This document shows, one piece after another, positions 15,865 through 24,774 of a stretch of 64,000 nucleotides of DNA (its first letter is position 1; every line of letters starts with the position of its first letter). Under the pieces are notes generated by a model, which made no database searches, had not been told where the DNA came from, and saw only the letters and a program-made list of their open reading frames with translations. The DNA lies in contig NZ_BCAG01000006.1 of the NCBI RefSeq assembly GCF_001293685.1, positions 1 through 64,000 of the forward strand, written 5' to 3'. The position numbers and the translations under genes were made by a program. Source of the DNA: Desulfatitalea tepidiphila. GTDB lineage: Bacteria > Desulfobacterota > Desulfobacteria > Desulfobacterales > Desulfosarcinaceae.

Positions 15865-17394
15865 ATGCCGACCTATCTATCCCCCGGGATTTACACCCGG
15901 GAAACGGACTTCAGTTTCTATGTGAAGCAGATCTCGACCTCGTCGGCCGCCATGGTCGGGGTGGCCGAGAAAGGTCCGATCAACAAGCCCGTACTGGTGA
16001 CGAGTTGGGAGCAGTTCATCAACCGTTTCGGCTCCTATATCAACGAGAGCTATCTGGCCTACGCCGCCCGGGCGTTTTTCGACAACGGCGGCTCGGTCCT
16101 CTACGTCACCCGCATCGCCCATCTGACCGATCCCACCGACCGGGACACTCTGACGGCGTTCAAGGCATCAGTCGTCCTGCAGAACCGCGAGGCGACGCCC
16201 GCCGACGCCCTGCGGATCGAGGCCGTGAACGAAGGCGTCTGGGGCGACCGGCTCTCCATCTCCATCGAGGACGGCTCGCTCGACCCGGCCAACCATTTCA
16301 ACCTGGTGGTCCGTCATAAAGGCGATGTGGTCGAGGTGTTCAAGGATCTGAGCATGGACGAGACGCTGCCGAACCATGTGGAGCTGGCGATCAACGACCG
16401 CTCGGATTTCATCCTGGTCCAGGATCTGGCCGCAGCAACGGGAACGCCCGGCGACCGTCCAGGATTGGGCGTGTTCACGCTCAGCGGCGGCGACAACGGG
16501 CTGACCGATCTGGCCGATGCGGATTTCATCGGCGATCCCTCGCAGCATACCGGCCTCTATGGCTTTGACGAGATCGACGCCCTGAACCTGCTGATGGTCC
16601 CCGGCGTCACCACGGTGCCGGTGATCAACGCCGGAATCGCCTATGCCGAGGGGCGCAAGGATCTGCTGTTCATCGCCGACACGCCAATGCACCTGGAGCC
16701 GCTCGAAGCGGTCGACTTCCGCAAGGGACAAGGGATGTACAGCCACGCGGCCTTCAACTCCTCCTACGCGGCGCTCTACTACCCCTGGCTGGAGATCAGC
16801 GATCCGGTCAACTCGCGCAAGAAGCTGGTGCCGCCCTGCGGCGCGGTGGCGGGCTGCATCGCCCGCAGCGACCAGAAGACCAACGTCTGGAACGCGCCCG
16901 CCGGTATCGACCGTGGCCGCATCTTCAACACGCTCTCCCTGGCCTACAAGACCAGCCGTGGCGAGCGCGATGTGCTCTATCCGGAGGGGATCAACGTCAT
17001 CGCCGTGTTCCCCGACACCGGCATCAACATCTGGGGCCAGAAGACACTGCAGAGCCAGCCCTCGGCCGTGGACCGCATCAACGTCCGCCGCCTGATGATG
17101 TACATGGAGGAAGCCATCTCGGAATCCTCCCGCTTCGTGGTGTTCGAGCCGAACCATCCCCAGACCTGGCGTGCCCTCGGCCGCCTGATCAATCCCTTCT
17201 TGCAGGACATCAAGGACAAGGGTGGCCTCTACGACTTCGCCTTCCAGTGCGACGAGGAGACCAATACCCCGGCGGTCATCGACCGCAACGAAATGGTGGC
17301 CCGCGTGTTCGTCAAGCCGACCAAGACGGCGGAGTTCATCGAGCTGAACTTCATCCTGACCAGCACCGGCGCGGACTTCAAAGAAATCATCTAA
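15865..17394 (+). CDS. Contractile tail sheath protein
   Basis: 509 aa. The N-terminus (YLSPGIYTRETDFS) and the fragment VGVAEKGPINKPVLV..EQFINRFGSYI are typical of contractile sheaths, and the C-terminus has the conserved end with a RRLMMYMEEAISESSRFVVFEPN segment and a NPAVIDR-like TNTPAVIDRNEMVARVFVKPTKTAEFIELNF. This protein wraps the tube and contracts on infection, so the phage is a myovirus-type. Normal length. Followed after 15 bases by the tube gene. Confidence 0.93.
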   Translation: MPTYLSPGIYTRETDFSFYVKQISTSSAAMVGVAEKGPINKPVLVTSWEQFINRFGSYINESYLAYAARAFFDNGGSVLYVTRIAHLTDPTDRDTLTAFKASVVLQNREATPADALRIEAVNEGVWGDRLSISIEDGSLDPANHFNLVVRHKGDVVEVFKDLSMDETLPNHVELAINDRSDFILVQDLAAATGTPGDRPGLGVFTLSGGDNGLTDLADADFIGDPSQHTGLYGFDEIDALNLLMVPGVTTVPVINAGIAYAEGRKDLLFIADTPMHLEPLEAVDFRKGQGMYSHAAFNSSYAALYYPWLEISDPVNSRKKLVPPCGAVAGCIARSDQKTNVWNAPAGIDRGRIFNTLSLAYKTSRGERDVLYPEGINVIAVFPDTGINIWGQKTLQSQPSAVDRINVRRLMMYMEEAISESSRFVVFEPNHPQTWRALGRLINPFLQDIKDKGGLYDFAFQCDEETNTPAVIDRNEMVARVFVKPTKTAEFIELNFILTSTGADFKEII

Positions 17395-17409
17395 CGGGAG
17401 AACACGGCT

Positions 17410-17871
17410 ATGAGAAGCGGAAACATGCCCAAGAGCCTTTACCAGAACTGGCAGTTCGCCATCGAGGTAAACGGCTTCGACGTGGCTCTGTTCCACAAGG
17501 GACAGGAGCCCAAAACAGAATTCGAGGAAGTGGCCTTTGCCCCGGCCGGTTCGATGTTCGACCAGAAGGTGGCGGGGCGGGTCAAGTTCGAGGACATCAC
17601 CCTCGAGAAAGGCAACCTGCAGGACGGCTCCGACGAGGCGGCCCGCGAATGGATCAAGAAACAGGTGGATGTGAACGCCGTCACCGGCGGCCTTCCGGCC
17701 GACTACATGCGCGACATCGACGTTGTCCGCTACGACCGCACCGGCAACGAGACCCGCCGCTGGACCCTGCACGGGGCCTGGGTGAAGGCGCTCGAATATG
17801 ACGAGCTCGAGGGCGGCAACACCGAGAACACCATCGAGAAGCTCACCATCTGCTTCCAATACTGGACCTAA
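17410..17871 (+). CDS. Tail tube protein
   Basis: 153 aa, gp19/tube family: a beta-sandwich forming stacked hexamers inside the sheath. Diagnostic features are the NWQFAIEVNGFDVALF start, a VKFEDITLEKG strand and the ENTIEKLTICFQ end, all characteristic of the gp19/Afp1-5 type. The ATG at 17410 is used because CGGGAG is correctly placed; a later in-frame ATG at 17425 is possible. Immediately after the sheath, as in eCIS and P2/T4-type clusters. Confidence 0.88.
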   Translation: MRSGNMPKSLYQNWQFAIEVNGFDVALFHKGQEPKTEFEEVAFAPAGSMFDQKVAGRVKFEDITLEKGNLQDGSDEAAREWIKKQVDVNAVTGGLPADYMRDIDVVRYDRTGNETRRWTLHGAWVKALEYDELEGGNTENTIEKLTICFQYWT

Positions 17872-17886
17872 ACCGGAGGATCGACC

Positions 17887-18564
17887 ATGTACAGCTTTGA
17901 ACTGCCAAGCGGCACTGAACTCGAGCTCCGGGAAATGACCGGGACCGAGGAAGAACTGCTCACCAACCAGCGCCTGATCCGCTCCGGAGAGGCGATCAAC
18001 CAGGTGCTCCGCAACTGTTTCGTCCGGCTGGGCGAGAAGACCGATCCCGATCTCGCCGAGGTGATGAACCTGCTCTCGGGTGACCGGCTGTTCGCCCTGG
18101 TCCGCCTGCGCCAGATTTCCCTCGGTGACGAGGTGGAACTGGAGCTGAGCTGCCCGAACAGCGCCTGCCGCATGACTAACTTCGTGACCGTCAATCTCGA
18201 GGATCTCAAGGTCACCCCCTACGGCGAGGAGCGCGAGTTCGTCTTCAAGCTGCCCGGCTCGAAGAAAGCCGTCCGCTTCGGATATCTCGACGGCCACAAG
18301 GAAAAGCGCCTGGCCAGCCTGCGCGAGCCCAACATCAGTTCGGCCATGCTCATCCGCATCCTCGACATCGACGGCAAGGCTCCCTCCAAGAAGAGCCTGG
18401 CGGAAATGTCGATGCGCGACCGCAACGCGCTGCGGCAGGAGATGTCGCGGGTCGACGCGGGAATCGACACCTCGGTCGAAACCGAATGCGATGGCTGCGG
18501 CACCAAGATCCGCACCCGCCTGGAGGCCGAACCGGCTTTTTTGTTCCCCGGAGTTCGCTTGTAA
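17887..18564 (+). CDS. Tail assembly chaperone / T4-baseplate-family protein with Cys pairs
   Basis: 225 aa. It resembles the PF12322-type T4 baseplate family protein found after tube genes in contractile systems: ELPSGTELELREMTGTEEELL start, a central MSMRDRNALRQEMSRVDAGIDT helix, and two Cys pairs, C-x4-C at residues 89-94 and C-x2-C at 201-204, that could together hold a zinc. It sits at the position of lambda G between tube and tape measure. The end of the gene holds a slippery T TTT TTG heptamer that could shift ribosomes into the next frame (see 18537). Confidence 0.75.
   Translation: MYSFELPSGTELELREMTGTEEELLTNQRLIRSGEAINQVLRNCFVRLGEKTDPDLAEVMNLLSGDRLFALVRLRQISLGDEVELELSCPNSACRMTNFVTVNLEDLKVTPYGEEREFVFKLPGSKKAVRFGYLDGHKEKRLASLREPNISSAMLIRILDIDGKAPSKKSLAEMSMRDRNALRQEMSRVDAGIDTSVETECDGCGTKIRTRLEAEPAFLFPGVRL
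18537..18543 (+). other. Candidate -1 programmed frameshift site
   Basis: The heptamer T TTT TTG (18537-18543) is in exact phase with the gene starting at 17887 (TTT codon at 18538). A -1 slip would move the ribosome into the frame that runs to 18707. A 7-bp stem GTAAGCG/CGCTTAC (18561-18567 with 18581-18587) lies 17 bases downstream. This is the classical site for tail-chaperone frameshifting between tube and tape measure. The slippage itself is inference; the phase and heptamer are directly visible. Confidence 0.6.
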
Positions 18565-18707
18565 GCGACGCATTCTTTCTCGCTTACGGCGGACTGCACT
18601 GGGGCTGGTCGGAAACCCGCTCGCTGCCGCTCAGGGTCCGGCGTCAGTTCGTCGAGGCCCTCGAGCGGCAGCTTGATTTTGAACGTGAGCAAACGGAACG
18701 GCGATAG
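18543..18707 (+). CDS. Frameshift extension of the tail chaperone (GT-like part)
   Basis: After a -1 slip the frame reads 54 codons from VPRSSLV to the basic end EREQTERR and stops directly before the tape measure ATG. The segment SDAFFLAYGGLHWGW..RRQFVEALERQ resembles the short DUF6760-like proteins (aromatic AYxxHW plus charged helix) that follow T4-baseplate-family genes. In this frame the only possible initiator is an ATG at 18486, which overlaps the upstream gene by 79 bases and has no ribosome site. So the segment is probably made as a fused 273-aa product. If not, it is a separate small gene with an unusual start. Confidence 0.55.
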   Translation, partial: VPRSSLVSDAFFLAYGGLHWGWSETRSLPLRVRRQFVEALERQLDFEREQTERR

Positions 18708-21700
18708 ATGAACGGCGATCTCGGACTGGGCATAGTGGTATCGATGAAGGATGCGTTCTCGCAGAACGCGCAGCGCATCCGTGGCTCCATGATGGACCTC
18801 GATTCCACCGTGGCGGATGCCAGTGAGCGGATGACCCGCAACCTGGACCGCATCCAGCAAGGGACCATGATGCTGGGGGCGGGACTGGCCCTGATGGCGG
18901 TGCCCGCCGCCCTGGTCGCTTCCACCGCCGCGACCCAGAAGGCCCTGGGAGAGCTGGCGTCCCTCGGCGTGCAGGACCTCCGGGCCATCGAGGACGCCGC
19001 AGAATCCTTCACCAACCAGTGGTCCGGTGCCGACAAGGCGGCGTTCATCACCGCCACCTACGACGTGAAATCGGCCCTGTCCAACCTCAGCGACGAGGCG
19101 GTGGGCGTCTTCACCTCCATGGCCGCCATGACGGCCAAGGCCACCAAGGCCACGACCCAGGAGATGGTCGGCACCTTCACCACGGCCTACGGGATCTTCA
19201 AGCCCATCATGGCCGACATGAACGACATGGAATGGGCGACCGCCTTTTCCGGAGCCATGGCGCAGACCGTGGCCTCGTTCAAGACCAACGGCACCCAGAT
19301 GGCCGACGCCATCAAGAACATCGGCGCGGTGGCGGCCGCGAGCAACATTCCCCTGAACGAGCAGCTCGCCGTGCTCGGCCAGCTCCAGACCACCATGCCC
19401 GGCTCCGAGGCGGGCACGCTGTACAAGGCGTTCATCATGAAGGCGGCCGAGGCCGGTGACGAGCTGGGCCTGTCCTTCACCGACACCAGCGGCCGCCTCA
19501 AGGGCGTGGTTCCCATCCTGCAGGAGATCAAGCGCCAGTTCCCCGATCTCTCCAACGCCGCCGCCCAGGTGAAGCTGAAGAAGGCCTTCGGCTCCGACGA
19601 GGCGGTCAAGTTCCTGCTGCAGATGTCGGCGGGCATGGAGAGCCTCGAAGGCAATATCCAGTCGGTGGGCCGGGCCATGAAGACCGGCACGGCGGTCACC
19701 GAACAGATGGCCGACGCCATGAACCAGGACATCGGAGCCCGGTTCCTGCTCCTGCGCCAGCAGGTGGCTAACCTCAGCGAAATCCTGGGACGCACTCTGC
19801 TACCGGCGGTGACGCCGGTGATCAACGGCGTCTCCCGCTTCATTCTGTTTCTGCAACGCATGGCTAAATCAATGCCGGGCGTGACCCGGGTGGTCCTGGG
19901 GCTGTCTATGGCCCTCGGCACCATTCTGGTTGTGGCCGGAGCCGTCACCGCCGCCGTGGGTATGGTGGGACTCATGCTGCCCGCCATCAAGGCCGGGTTC
20001 GTGGCCATCAGCGCCGCGCTCGCCGGAGTGGGTTCGGCGGTCGCGACCTATTTTCTGCCCGTAACCGCGATTATCGCTGGCGTGATCCTCTCGGTGTATT
20101 TGCTAAAACGCGCCTGGGAAACCAATTTCGGCGGCATCCAGGATGTCATCACCGGGGTCTGGAACAAGGTCTCGCTGGTCTTCCGGGGGATCAGGGAGCT
20201 GGTGGGCTCGCTCAGCGGCGGCGTCGGGCAGATGTCGGCCGAACTGGCCCATAAGCTCGAATCCGCCGGACTGCTGGGCTTCGTGGTCACCGTCTTCAAA
20301 GCCTATTATCGCGTTCGCGAAGCCTTGGCCGGATTGTGGGGCGCGTTTTCCCATGCCTTTGGCCGCATCCGCGCCATCCTCGAACCGACCGTCCGCACCC
20401 TGATGAGCGCCTATGCGGCGCTGGCCAGCGCGATCTTTTCGGTGGTGGAGATCTTCGGCGTGGCCGCCAGCGCCACCGACGGGTCGTCCTGGCGCACCTT
20501 CGGCACGGTTATCGGCACCGTCGCCGGTGTGCTTCTGCAGGGGCTGGCATTCGCGCTGAAGATCGTGGCCTGGAACCTGTCGCTCATCGTCCGAGCCCTG
20601 GCGGTGGTGGTGCGCAGCGTGGTCTGGGTCGGCAAGATCATCGTCGGGTCCCTGGTCGGAGCGGCCAAGTTCATCTACAAGTTACTGCTACCCGTGCGCA
20701 TGATCGGCGAGGCCTTCATGGCCGCCGGGAAGATCGTCTATTCCGTCTGGCAGGTGCTGACCGGCGACATCTCCCTGCTGGACGGTCTCAAGGCCATCGG
20801 CGGCGCTGTCTACGATTTTCTTGCCACCCCGTTCCGATGGGCGCGGGATGTGGTGGTCGGTGTCTGGAATTTCATTTCCGGCATCTTCACCTCCATCGGA
20901 CGCCTGGTGGCCGACGCCGCCGGGCAGATCGGCCAGGCGATTTTGAATCTGCCGATCATCAGCACCCTGCGGGATCTGTTTGCCACCGTGCGCTCCTTCT
21001 TCGCCGGGGACACCACCTTTTTCGAGGCGGGCAAGAAGCTACTGATCACCCTGGGTGAAGGGATCTGGTCGGCGGTGACCTATCCCTTCACCATGCTCAA
21101 GAACGCCTTGGGCAAGCTGCGCAATCTGCTGCCGTTTTCCGACGCCCGCGAGGGACCGCTCGCCAGCCTGACCGCCTCCGGCTCCGCGCTGCTCAAAACC
21201 CTCGCCGACGGCATGAGCCTTACCCAGACGCTGCCCGCGAAAGTGTTCGGCTTCGCCGCTCGCGGGATTCTCTCGGCCGCTGCGGGAGCCTGGCAGCAGA
21301 TCAAAACGGCAGGCGGAAACCTCATGGACGCCGCCTCGGCTCCTTTCCGGATGGCCGGAAAACTCTGGGACGGTCTGACCTCCGGGGCTCAATCCGTCGC
21401 GGCCAAGGCCGGTGCCATCTTCGGCGGTCTCAAACAATCCCTGTTTGGCGACACACCTGAGCTGGCGATCAAGCCGCCCCAGGTCAATACCTGGGACGCG
21501 CTGGCCACGGGAGCCGTCACTGTCCGTGACCGGATCGTTGCCACGCTGTCTGCCGTCCCCGGGGCTGTGGGCCGAATCTTTGCCAGTACCGGTACCGAAG
21601 GGCAATCCCTCTGGCAAAGGCTTTCCAGCGGCGCGAGCGCGGGCATTCAGGCGATCAAGGATCGCAGCGCCGGGATTGCCAACGGTTTACTGTCCTCCGC

Positions 21701-22343
21701 TCGCGCCATGCTGGGAGTCCAAGGACCGGTCCCGCAGGTGGCCGAGCAGAAGCAACCGCTCGGAGCTGCGCCGCCCGCCGAATCGATTGGCCAACGCATC
21801 ATCGAAAGCGTGCTCAGTCTCGTGCCGCGTCTGGACGAGCGCCTGGTGCCCAAGGCCCTCAGCGCCATGCTGATGCTCCAGCCGGTCATGGCCACGGCCG
21901 CGCCGCCTCCGCAACCGATGAACGGTACCGTGCAGACCGTCGCGGCGGCCGTCGAGCCGGTAAGTAAGAGCTATATCCAGCCGTTCGCGGTGGAACCGGC
22001 ACTGGAAAAGGGAGACGCCTCTCTGGCTCCGGCCGGGATCGAGCGGCCCATAACGGCCGCTCCGACTCCGATAGCGAAGCCCCTGCAATCCGGACTCGCC
22101 GAGACGGTGCCTTCCGAACGGTTGATTACTCCGGCCCGCACCGCTCCCGCGACACCCCTGTGGGGAGAGGACGCCGGTCCGGGTCTGCGCGAGCTTCTGG
22201 AATCGCTGCTCTCGCGCCTCGATGGTCTGGCCGACCGCCCGGTGGAACTGAGCGTGACCACCAACATCGATGGCCGGAAGGTGGCCGAGGCCGTCTACAA
22301 GGATCTTCGGGAGCGGAAGATCAGAAACTACGAAACACTTTGA
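18708..22343 (+). CDS. Tape measure protein
   Basis: 1,211 aa, sets tail length and may pass into the cell envelope during ejection. It has a TP901-type core near the N-terminus (about residues 90-330, including MTAKATKATTQEMVGTF), a long hydrophobic zone (about 390-470) with several transmembrane-like helices, further hydrophobic repeats to about 800, and a variable Ala/Pro-rich C-terminal third. It follows directly on the frameshift frame stop (TAGATG). The length would predict a tail of roughly 180 nm using the usual about 0.15 nm per residue relation (inference). Confidence 0.9.
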   Translation: MNGDLGLGIVVSMKDAFSQNAQRIRGSMMDLDSTVADASERMTRNLDRIQQGTMMLGAGLALMAVPAALVASTAATQKALGELASLGVQDLRAIEDAAESFTNQWSGADKAAFITATYDVKSALSNLSDEAVGVFTSMAAMTAKATKATTQEMVGTFTTAYGIFKPIMADMNDMEWATAFSGAMAQTVASFKTNGTQMADAIKNIGAVAAASNIPLNEQLAVLGQLQTTMPGSEAGTLYKAFIMKAAEAGDELGLSFTDTSGRLKGVVPILQEIKRQFPDLSNAAAQVKLKKAFGSDEAVKFLLQMSAGMESLEGNIQSVGRAMKTGTAVTEQMADAMNQDIGARFLLLRQQVANLSEILGRTLLPAVTPVINGVSRFILFLQRMAKSMPGVTRVVLGLSMALGTILVVAGAVTAAVGMVGLMLPAIKAGFVAISAALAGVGSAVATYFLPVTAIIAGVILSVYLLKRAWETNFGGIQDVITGVWNKVSLVFRGIRELVGSLSGGVGQMSAELAHKLESAGLLGFVVTVFKAYYRVREALAGLWGAFSHAFGRIRAILEPTVRTLMSAYAALASAIFSVVEIFGVAASATDGSSWRTFGTVIGTVAGVLLQGLAFALKIVAWNLSLIVRALAVVVRSVVWVGKIIVGSLVGAAKFIYKLLLPVRMIGEAFMAAGKIVYSVWQVLTGDISLLDGLKAIGGAVYDFLATPFRWARDVVVGVWNFISGIFTSIGRLVADAAGQIGQAILNLPIISTLRDLFATVRSFFAGDTTFFEAGKKLLITLGEGIWSAVTYPFTMLKNALGKLRNLLPFSDAREGPLASLTASGSALLKTLADGMSLTQTLPAKVFGFAARGILSAAAGAWQQIKTAGGNLMDAASAPFRMAGKLWDGLTSGAQSVAAKAGAIFGGLKQSLFGDTPELAIKPPQVNTWDALATGAVTVRDRIVATLSAVPGAVGRIFASTGTEGQSLWQRLSSGASAGIQAIKDRSAGIANGLLSSARAMLGVQGPVPQVAEQKQPLGAAPPAESIGQRIIESVLSLVPRLDERLVPKALSAMLMLQPVMATAAPPPQPMNGTVQTVAAAVEPVSKSYIQPFAVEPALEKGDASLAPAGIERPITAAPTPIAKPLQSGLAETVPSERLITPARTAPATPLWGEDAGPGLRELLESLLSRLDGLADRPVELSVTTNIDGRKVAEAVYKDLRERKIRNYETL

Positions 22344-22351
22344 GAGGACCG

Positions 22352-22663
22352 ATGAAACGCATCTTTGTCTGCAGCCCGTTCGCGGGTGACATAGCCCGAA
22401 ACGTGAAGGTCGCAGAGGCGCTTTGCCGACGGGTCATGAGAAACGGTCACGCGCCGTTCGCGCCGCACCTGTTGTATCCAACATTCACCGATGACAGCGT
22501 CCCCGAGCAGCGGGAGACTGGCATCGCCTGCGGTCTGGCCTACATGGAATGTTGCGACGAGGTGTGGGCGTTCACCGGCAACGGCATTTCCAGCGGCATG
22601 CGGCAGGAACTCGACCGGGCCGGACAACTGGGCAAGCCGATCCTCGAGATCGCCGAGGAGTAA
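22352..22663 (+). CDS. Nucleoside 2-deoxyribosyltransferase-like (DUF4406/DUF7768-type) protein
   Basis: 103 aa with the Rossmann-like pattern FVCSPFAGD near the N-terminus, a GHAPFAPHLLYPTF middle and a QRETGIACGLAYMECCDEVWAF segment with a late SSGMRQELDRA. These are hallmarks of the small nucleoside-deoxyribosyltransferase-like proteins scattered in phages and mobile elements. AGAGGA precedes the ATG. It is an enzyme gene placed in the middle of the tail module, so it looks like a moron-type insertion. A longer frame upstream is tape-measure shadow. Confidence 0.75.
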   Translation: MKRIFVCSPFAGDIARNVKVAEALCRRVMRNGHAPFAPHLLYPTFTDDSVPEQRETGIACGLAYMECCDEVWAFTGNGISSGMRQELDRAGQLGKPILEIAEE

Positions 22664-22666
22664 GCA

Positions 22667-23137
22667 ATGGCCTGGGATCAACAGCCCATCAAGGGATATC
22701 TGGTGGACGCCGACACGGGGGAGCGGCTCGAATTCCAGTACAACCCCAACTCCATCAGCGACGAGAAGTCGACCGACTACGCGACGATCAAGATCCCCGG
22801 CATGAGCCACCCGCGCTACCAGTACGTCGCCGGGGAACCGCGCCGGATTGCCTTCAAGGTCGAGCTGTTCAAGGGGCCGGTCAAACAGAAGGTCGACTGG
22901 CTCCGCTCGCTGCAATATCCGGAACACGCCGGAACCATGCTCAAGAACGCGCCGCACCGTGTGCTGCTGATTTTCGGCGATCTCTACCCGGGCGTGACCT
23001 GCATCGTCCGGCAGGTGAAGGCGCGTTTCTTCGGCCTGTTCGACCGGGACAACCTGCTGCCGCAACGCGCCGAGGTGGACATCGTCCTCGAGGAATATGT
23101 GGACCGTTCCATCAACTGGTCGGAGGTGCGCTCATGA
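22667..23137 (+). CDS. CIS tube/baseplate hub-associated protein
   Basis: 156 aa. The FQYNPNSISDEKS segment near residues 22-34 and the beta-strand-rich body match the N-terminal domain of the contractile-injection-system tube/LysM baseplate proteins (gp53/Afp7-like), here without its LysM part, which is encoded separately by the next gene. It overlaps the next start by 4 bases. Confidence 0.65.
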   Translation: MAWDQQPIKGYLVDADTGERLEFQYNPNSISDEKSTDYATIKIPGMSHPRYQYVAGEPRRIAFKVELFKGPVKQKVDWLRSLQYPEHAGTMLKNAPHRVLLIFGDLYPGVTCIVRQVKARFFGLFDRDNLLPQRAEVDIVLEEYVDRSINWSEVRS

Positions 23138-23424
23138 TCGGCCGCGATTCCCGATACGCCCGTTGCGTTCTCTACCGGGACAGCGACGGCACCTCCCTCG
23201 GAATGCGCCAGCGCATCGACACCACCCCCAGACACGACGACCGCCTGCACACCGTGGTCGAGGGCGACCGTCTGGATCTGCTCGCGCACCGCTATCTGGG
23301 TGACGCCAGGCTCTGGTGGATCATCTGCGACTACAACGACCTCTTTTTTCCGTTGGCGCTCGAGCCGGGCCTGGCGCTGCGCATTCCCTCCCGCGAACAC
23401 GTCCAGATGCGCCTGCTCGACTGA
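23134..23424 (+). CDS. LysM domain baseplate protein
   Basis: 96 aa starting MIGRDSRYARC. The segment HTVVEGDRLDLLAHRYLGDARLWW..NDLFFPLALEPGLALRIPS is a LysM domain, with the usual DxLxxIAxRxxG and L.PG..L.IP elements. In contractile phages LysM baseplate proteins bracket the hub. It overlaps the preceding gene by ATGA, so the split tube-domain and LysM genes probably make a functional pair. Confidence 0.8.
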   Translation: MIGRDSRYARCVLYRDSDGTSLGMRQRIDTTPRHDDRLHTVVEGDRLDLLAHRYLGDARLWWIICDYNDLFFPLALEPGLALRIPSREHVQMRLLD

Positions 23425-23428
23425 AGCG

Positions 23429-23460
23429 TCCGACACCTCGCCATGCCTTCCGGTAAGTAA
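23429..23460 (+). promoter_or_regulatory. Phage intergenic element, copy 4 (before hub gene)
   Basis: TCCGAC-N15-CCGGTAAGTAA, 5 bases after the LysM gene stop and 30 bases before the ATG at 23491. The base after the core is G rather than C. A short GCAG-GGAA-CTGC hairpin follows. Confidence 0.75.
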
Positions 23461-23490
23461 GCAGGGAACTGCGAACCGCCGGAGAGACGC

Positions 23491-24774
23491 ATGGATCTGG
23501 ATACCTTCAAACCGACATTTCTGATTCAGATCGAGGGGCACGACCTCTCGAAGGACATCACCCAGGAGATCACCTCGTTCGTTTTCACCGACAACGAGGA
23601 GGAGCTGGATGTTCTCGAGCTGTCGGTGACCGACCGTAACCTGCAGTTCGTCGACGATCCGCTGTTCCAGGAAGGCAACGAGATCGTGGCCCGCTTCGGC
23701 TACGTGGGGAACCTCTCTCCGCGCAAGAAGGCGGTCATCAAGGACATCGATTACGACTTCCCGGAAAACGGCGATCCGACCATCCGCATCAAGGCCTACG
23801 ACAAGGGCTTCAAACTCGCGGGCAAGGAAAACCAGAAGGTCTGGCAGAAACCCGCTCCCGGCATCCTCTATTCGGAAATCGCCGAACAAGTCGCTGCCGC
23901 CAACGGCCTCACCCCGGTGGTCACGGCCACCAAGGGAACCCATCTCCGCGTCACCCAGAGCAACATTTCGGATGCCCAGTTCCTCAAGGAGCTAGCGGAA
24001 AAGGCCCGCGACCGCGATGGCGACGGCGTGAGCGGCTATGTCTTCTACATCCAGGACGACGAACTCCATTTCCATCCCCGCGAGCTCGACCAGACGCCGC
24101 TTCTGACCCTCGAATATTTCACCGACACCAAGGGCCTGCTGCGCTCGTTCCGCCCCAGCACCCAATCCCAGGGAGCCAAGGGCGCGGGTGTCGAGACCAA
24201 GACGGTCGGCGTCGACCCGCGCAAGAAGGACGTGGTCGAGCACAAGGCCAACAACGCCAGTACGCCCGAGCGGACGGCCCTGGGCAAGCAGACCTATCTG
24301 GTCGACGGCAACACCGGCGAAGGCAGCTTCAAGGAACAGGAGACGGGGCAGATCGTGCCCAGCTTCGACCGCTCCGAAGGCTTTCACGAAGAGCCGCGCC
24401 AGGAGCCCGCCCAGGACAGCGCCGAAGGCAAGTTCCGCGAGGCCGAGCTGCGCCAGGTCGAGGCGGATGCGGCAACCATCGGCATTCCCCAGCTACGCGC
24501 CAAGAAGAACGTCGAGATCAAGGGCGTGGGCCGGAAGTTTTCCGGCATCTACTACTGCCACTCGGTGCGCCACAGCATCAGCGGCGCTGGCTATCTCTGC
24601 GAACTCAAACTCAAGAAGAACGCCCTCGGCAAGGGCGCGGGCGACAAGTCCGCCGAGTCCCAGGGCAAACCCAACGACAGGGAGGCCCCGCCCACGCCGC
24701 AAAACGAGCCGCCAGCCATGGTGACCATCGACGCGGATTCCGGCGCGGTCACACAAGGAGGCGGCAATGGGTGA
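23491..24774 (+). CDS. Baseplate hub protein, gpD-like
   Basis: 427 aa, gpD/late-control family (T4 gp27-like) which forms the hub beneath the spike. Typical parts are FKPTFLIQIEGHDLSKDI start, IKAYDKGFKLAG, a central SNISDAQFLKELAEKARDR motif shared by gpD proteins, and VGRKFSGIYYCHSVRHSIS near the end. The C-terminal about 55 residues form a Pro/Asn/Gln-rich linker. GGAGAG precedes the ATG; its stop overlaps the M15 peptidase start. Confidence 0.85.
   Translation: MDLDTFKPTFLIQIEGHDLSKDITQEITSFVFTDNEEELDVLELSVTDRNLQFVDDPLFQEGNEIVARFGYVGNLSPRKKAVIKDIDYDFPENGDPTIRIKAYDKGFKLAGKENQKVWQKPAPGILYSEIAEQVAAANGLTPVVTATKGTHLRVTQSNISDAQFLKELAEKARDRDGDGVSGYVFYIQDDELHFHPRELDQTPLLTLEYFTDTKGLLRSFRPSTQSQGAKGAGVETKTVGVDPRKKDVVEHKANNASTPERTALGKQTYLVDGNTGEGSFKEQETGQIVPSFDRSEGFHEEPRQEPAQDSAEGKFREAELRQVEADAATIGIPQLRAKKNVEIKGVGRKFSGIYYCHSVRHSISGAGYLCELKLKKNALGKGAGDKSAESQGKPNDREAPPTPQNEPPAMVTIDADSGAVTQGGGNG

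Noticed and set aside
21957-21967. CCGGTAAGTAA inside the tape measure gene, as a sixth copy of the intergenic element
   Set aside because: Upstream at the required distance is ACCGTC instead of TCCGAC, it lies within coding sequence for ordinary residues, and no gene starts nearby. Treated as chance similarity.
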